NCBI GenBank assembly: GCA_902788705.1
Contig: CADALE010000001.1
Location: forward strand, 62,001 to 126,000
Source: an uncultured Coriobacteriaceae bacterium
GTDB taxonomy: Bacteria > Actinomycetota > Coriobacteriia > Coriobacteriales > Atopobiaceae
Reading direction: 5' to 3'
DNA length: 64,000 nucleotides
In this document: piece by piece, positions 60,445-64,000 of the stretch
Position numbering within the stretch: the first letter of the stretch is position 1
How the letters are laid out: every line of letters begins with the position of its first letter
Program-made: the position numbers and the translations under genes
Notes under the pieces: model-generated
The model's database searches: none
What the model saw: the letters and a program-made list of their open reading frames with translations, nothing else
What the model was told of the DNA's origin: nothing

Positions 60445-63129
60445 ATGCTGCCTGTCGTGGTGTTCCTTGTTCTTGTGACCGTTGCCTGCGTGCTGCTGTG
60501 GCAGGGCGGCGTCCTCATGGCGGGCCTCTCTGCCAGCCCCTTCGCCGCCGTCGCGTGGTGCGCGCTGCTTGCCTGCGCCGTCGTGCTGCTGGTTCGTGCC
60601 ATGATGGAGTTCAGACGCACGCTGCCCCAGGATGGTCCCGGAAAGGCGTCGCTCGTCGCGACCATCTACGTGATGTGCTCGCTGCTGGCTACCTACTACG
60701 TGGCCTACGGCCTGCCCTACTGCCTTGAGGGCAACCCCATGGGCGCCATTCGCGGCATTTTTGAGAGCGCCTACAACATCCTGCTCTCGGTGGGCATGCA
60801 GGCTGACGTGGGCGGCACGGTGGACGCGGCGGCCGAGGCCCTGGGCGCCGGGGATGCCACCGGGGCTGCAGCCGTCCTTGTCTCGGTGCTTACCAACGCC
60901 TACGCGATTTTGCTGGTTACCCTGTGCTTTGCCGCACCGCTCACCGCAGCCACCGCGGCCTTCACGCACTTCCGCGAGCTGCTGCGCAACTGGCAGTACG
61001 TGCTCATGCGCATGGGCCATCGCGACGTGTACCTCGTGACGGGCCTGGGCGACCCCGCGTTCTCGCTGGCACGTGACGTGTTGCGCACGTTTCAGGGCCA
61101 GGAGGGAAACCAGCCGCTGGTCATGATGTGCGGCGTGAGTGGCACGGAGCGCGACGAGCATTCCGAGCTGGTGGAAAGCCTGGAGGACGAGGGCCGCGGC
61201 AACGTGCTGCTTACGCCCCGCTCATCCTCCGACGTGCTGGGCGATCTCGAGCGCGACCGCACCGTCATGTTCTACACGTTCCGCCATCGGTTTGACCACG
61301 TGTACTGCCTGCTGCTGGATGACGACTGCGCAAAGAACGTCGAGTCGGCCATCGACGTCATCGAGACCATCACCGCCTCGGCGCTTCAGGGCGTCGACGT
61401 GCGTGATGACCAGCAGGTGGAGGCTGCGCGTGCCGAGGCGGCGCGCTTCAGCGTGTACTGCATGCACGACAACCCCGAGAACGAGCTGGTATTCGACTCG
61501 CTGGTGCACGGCGAGTCGGGGGATGGCCCCAAGGACGACGATGCCCGCCAGCAGCTTGCCGCCATCCGCAAGGTGCGCCTGTCCATGGAGGTGCGCCTCA
61601 TCTCCCGCGCGCGTGAGCAGGCGTACGACCTGCTGACGCGTCACCCGCTCTTTGGCGTGCTTGACCGGCCCATCTTTGACGAGGACGCCTTCGCGGAGCA
61701 GTTCATGCGCATGGGCACCGACGAAGGCGCCATGCAGAAGCTGTACGTGATCGTGGCGGGTCTGGGCTCCTACGGCCTGGAGGTGCTCAAGACGGCCTAC
61801 TGGATTGGGCGGATGCGCGGCGTGGAGATGCGCATCTGGGGCATCGACCAGCGGGGCAACGCCATCGGCGACCTGCTTGGCTCGACCTGCCCCGAGATGA
61901 TGAGCGAGGAGGTGGCGACGTCGCGGGCGGCCACCGCCAGCCCTGCCGCCAGCGAGGCACCGTCACCCGAGGCGGAGGCGTCCTCCCAGGAGTCCGGCAA
62001 CACCACGCTGATGGGCGAGGAGCGCCAGGAGGTCGACAAGGTGGTGACCATCTTTGAGGCCGAGGCATTCTCTGGCCTCTTCGAGGACATCGTGCGCTCG
62101 GTGCCGCACGACGCGCGCATCTATGCCGTCACCACGATGGGCGACGACCAGCTGAACCTTAACGTGGCGTTGTCCCTGCGACGCATCTTCGACGACATGC
62201 TACGCCGCAGAGAGCTTGACCCGCCCATCGACGAGGACGGCAACCGCGCCGAGTACCCGATGATCCTTCCGCTGGTCAACTCGCCCGAGATCTTCCGCGC
62301 GGCCGACCGCATGACCTCCGACCGCAACGAGGCCTTCCGCCTGGAGCCTTTTGGCATGACGCGCGAGGTGTTCTCGTACCACAACATCATCGACGAGCCG
62401 TGGGAGCGCTACGCCCTTGCCATGAACGCCGCGTACCGCGAGGTGTGGGACGAGAACCGCGGCTGGCCGGAGGACCAGAAAGACCAGGTGGACCGCAGCC
62501 TGCACCGTGGGGTGGACGCCCGTGTGCTGCGCTCCGCCGTGGTGGAGGAGTACGCCGGCTACGAGATCAAGAAGCTGTCCAACCGCGCCAACGTGCGCCA
62601 CATTCCCTACCGCCTGTGGTGCCTGGGCATCGACCCGCGCGAGGTGTTTGGCCCGGAGGGCGACCTGGTAGGCGAGGGGCTGGACATGGGCCGGTGGATG
62701 CGCATCCTCTCGTTTGACGCCGACGGCGCAAACGAGCTGCTTACGCCCCATACGGGCGTGGTGGCCAACGAGGTCACCGGCACCAAGGCCCGTCTTAACA
62801 GCGTGATGCGCGACGAGCAGGACAAGCTGCGCGCCGCCTTCCCGGTGGTGTGTGCGCTGGCCGCCCTCGAGCACGAGCGCTGGATGGCGTTCTACCGTTC
62901 GCAGGGGTGGCGAGGCATGACCATCGACGAATGCCGCGAGCTGGCACGGTTGGGCATCGTGGCCAAGTGGCAGGTGCACCAGTCACCCAAGCTGCGCCTG
63001 CATTGCTACATCTGCAGCAACGAGGAGCTGCTGACGCGCGGCATCGAGTTGGCTGACGACCCCTACGCCTACGACCGCGCCGCCGTCATCGAGACGCCGC
63101 GCATCCTGGACGGGTCCATCTTTGCCTGA
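60445..63129 (+). CDS. Membrane protein with two Rossmann domains and a RyR-like domain
   Basis: 894 aa. The first ~170 residues hold about four membrane spans. Two NAD-type Rossmann segments follow: VYLVTGLGDPAFSLARDVL (~195) and LYVIVAGLGSYGLEVLK (~440), as in TrkA-N/RCK proteins. A disordered Ala/Ser/Pro stretch (~495-525) splits the second. Near the C-terminus (~800-870) ALAALEHERWMAFYRSQGW and the following WQVHQSPKLRLHCYICS resemble the bacterial RyR domain, thought to bind a nucleotide-derived ligand. The architecture suggests a membrane channel or effector gated by such a ligand. GGAGAG lies 12 nt upstream of the ATG; GTG at 60436 is an alternative start. The family assignment is from motif recall. 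Confidence 0.75.
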   Translation: MLPVVVFLVLVTVACVLLWQGGVLMAGLSASPFAAVAWCALLACAVVLLVRAMMEFRRTLPQDGPGKASLVATIYVMCSLLATYYVAYGLPYCLEGNPMGAIRGIFESAYNILLSVGMQADVGGTVDAAAEALGAGDATGAAAVLVSVLTNAYAILLVTLCFAAPLTAATAAFTHFRELLRNWQYVLMRMGHRDVYLVTGLGDPAFSLARDVLRTFQGQEGNQPLVMMCGVSGTERDEHSELVESLEDEGRGNVLLTPRSSSDVLGDLERDRTVMFYTFRHRFDHVYCLLLDDDCAKNVESAIDVIETITASALQGVDVRDDQQVEAARAEAARFSVYCMHDNPENELVFDSLVHGESGDGPKDDDARQQLAAIRKVRLSMEVRLISRAREQAYDLLTRHPLFGVLDRPIFDEDAFAEQFMRMGTDEGAMQKLYVIVAGLGSYGLEVLKTAYWIGRMRGVEMRIWGIDQRGNAIGDLLGSTCPEMMSEEVATSRAATASPAASEAPSPEAEASSQESGNTTLMGEERQEVDKVVTIFEAEAFSGLFEDIVRSVPHDARIYAVTTMGDDQLNLNVALSLRRIFDDMLRRRELDPPIDEDGNRAEYPMILPLVNSPEIFRAADRMTSDRNEAFRLEPFGMTREVFSYHNIIDEPWERYALAMNAAYREVWDENRGWPEDQKDQVDRSLHRGVDARVLRSAVVEEYAGYEIKKLSNRANVRHIPYRLWCLGIDPREVFGPEGDLVGEGLDMGRWMRILSFDADGANELLTPHTGVVANEVTGTKARLNSVMRDEQDKLRAAFPVVCALAALEHERWMAFYRSQGWRGMTIDECRELARLGIVAKWQVHQSPKLRLHCYICSNEELLTRGIELADDPYAYDRAAVIETPRILDGSIFA

Positions 63130-63187
63130 CGGCCGCGGTGCTGCACGGCGTGGGGGCGGCCTTGTCCAACAGGCCCCGCCCGTGCCG

Positions 63188-63196
63188 TGCTATCGT
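63188..63196 (+). promoter_or_regulatory. Extended -10 promoter for the last gene
   Basis: TG-C-TATCGT, about 59 nt before the ATG at 63255. Confidence 0.45.
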
Positions 63197-63254
63197 GCCT
63201 AACATGCCCGCCTACGTGCGGATGCTCCTCCCACCACGTCGATTGGAGTGGCCC

Positions 63255-64000
63255 ATGCCAGTGTCCGGCCTCGAGGATGTCGTCTCCATAAGCCCGCTCG
63301 AGATTGCAAGGGAGGGCCAGCCCACGCTGTGCGTCCCGCTGGAAGAGGTGGAGGGCCGGCAGCGTGTGCGCATCAAGCTGTTTGACGGCGCCCCGGTGTG
63401 GGAGGACGAGGAGGCCAGCATCGGCTTCAGGCTGGAGACCACCTCATATGTGAGGCGCGCCGTGGTGAGCGTGAACGACCACAAGGAGCTGTGGATGCTG
63501 TGCCAGTGGCAGCCCTCGATGGTCTCGCATGGCCGCACCACCTACCGCTACGACTTCGTGGTGAGCCCCGACAACTATGACGTTGCCTACACCAACCCGT
63601 TCTCGCTTACCTGCGGCATCGCGCGCGTGCTGGTGCGCATCGAGTTTCGCGACGGCCGCGAGGCGCTGTTCGAGTCGCACGACATCGTGTGCCTGGACGA
63701 GCCACGTGTCGGTGGGCAGGGAGGCGACCACGCCGAGGAGGGCAACGTCGGCGAGATGTACCGCACGCTGGTGGAGGCCAACGGCAACCAGGCAAGCGAA
63801 TGGATGTTCTCGCCCCAGCGCCTTGACGGCAACGAGGCGGCGCTTTCGGCCGACGACGACACCGACTGGGCCCACGCGGCCCTCTCGCGCCTGCTAAGCA
63901 CGGCAAGCGAGACGCTTGACCTCGTGTACGACGGTCTCGAGGATGAGGGGGACAGCTTCCCCAACGAGACCGACGACCCCGACCGCGCCAGCTCGTTCGA
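63255..64000 (+). CDS. Unknown protein, truncated by the window end
   Basis: An open frame of about 248 codons runs from ATG 63255 (GGAGTGG upstream) off the end. The first ~150 residues alternate strands (RVRIKLFDGAPVWEDEEASIGFRLE, RAVVSVNDHKELWMLCQW, YRYDFVVSPDNYDVAYTNPFSL, ARVLVRIEFRDGREALFESHDI), predicting a beta-sandwich, then acidic helices. No family recognised. It follows the RyR-domain gene after a promoter in the same direction and is probably a functional partner. Confidence 0.65.
   Translation, partial: MPVSGLEDVVSISPLEIAREGQPTLCVPLEEVEGRQRVRIKLFDGAPVWEDEEASIGFRLETTSYVRRAVVSVNDHKELWMLCQWQPSMVSHGRTTYRYDFVVSPDNYDVAYTNPFSLTCGIARVLVRIEFRDGREALFESHDIVCLDEPRVGGQGGDHAEEGNVGEMYRTLVEANGNQASEWMFSPQRLDGNEAALSADDDTDWAHAALSRLLSTASETLDLVYDGLEDEGDSFPNETDDPDRASSF

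Overview
The window is strongly GC-rich (about two thirds GC by eye, with G/C at most third codon positions) and carries bacterial genes with ordinary Shine-Dalgarno sites, a monoderm-style lipoprotein transporter and no outer-membrane genes. Gene content (Tgt, a RecJ-helicase fusion, Rel, a long arginine-rich Rho, a Hom/LysC/Asd threonine set) suggests a high-GC Gram-positive host, most probably an actinobacterium of the Coriobacteriia (Olsenella/Atopobium-like). That taxonomic call is inference; no 16S gene is present.

Region 1 (1-8.4 kb): the tail of HPr, tgt, a giant RecJ-HIRAN-RecQ fusion, the (p)ppGpp synthetase/hydrolase Rel and a metallo-beta-lactamase-fold hydrolase. Region 2 (8.4-16.5 kb): tRNA-Leu with a duplicated tail, tandem ATP-grasp paralogues, infC-rpmI-rplT behind an attenuator-like leader, a WecA/TagO-type glycosyltransferase with a phosphatase, a candidate 6S RNA, tRNA-Ala and a radical SAM enzyme. 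Region 3 (16.5-29.5 kb): a coiled-coil membrane peptide, an SGNH hydrolase-acetyltransferase fusion, dGTPase, a class-I glutaminase, pncB, argS, a double winged-helix regulator, rho and an unknown membrane protein. Region 4 (29.7-41.4 kb): a complete Liv branched-chain amino-acid ABC transporter followed by thrH, thrB-thrC and, divergently, hom-lysC-asd, which together form aspartate-to-threonine metabolism. Region 5 (41.5-44.7 kb): small housekeeping genes, tRNA-Lys and tRNA-His, a structured leader and an array of palindromic repeats.

Region 6 (44.7-64 kb) is accessory. It holds a HerA/DUF87-type ATPase, two proteins with acidic repeat-bearing N-termini and toxin-like C-termini (an HNH/WHE nuclease and a papain-fold deamidase), small immunity-like genes, an unaccompanied DarT1-type NADAR antitoxin, a PHP phosphatase, an Imm32-like gene, an LRR protein, a soluble VirD4-like ATPase in an operon with an unknown protein, a transglutaminase-fold protein, a YbjN-like protein and a membrane protein with Rossmann and RyR-like domains. 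The two toxin-like proteins share a recurring x-E-L-Y-D motif. I infer a polymorphic-toxin or conflict island with an unusual ATPase pair; no known secretion apparatus (WXG100/LXG, T6SS, full T4SS) is visible.

Many transcription units start from extended -10 promoters of the form TG-n-TA-nnn-T, usually TGC-TA-nnn-T, with poor -35 boxes.
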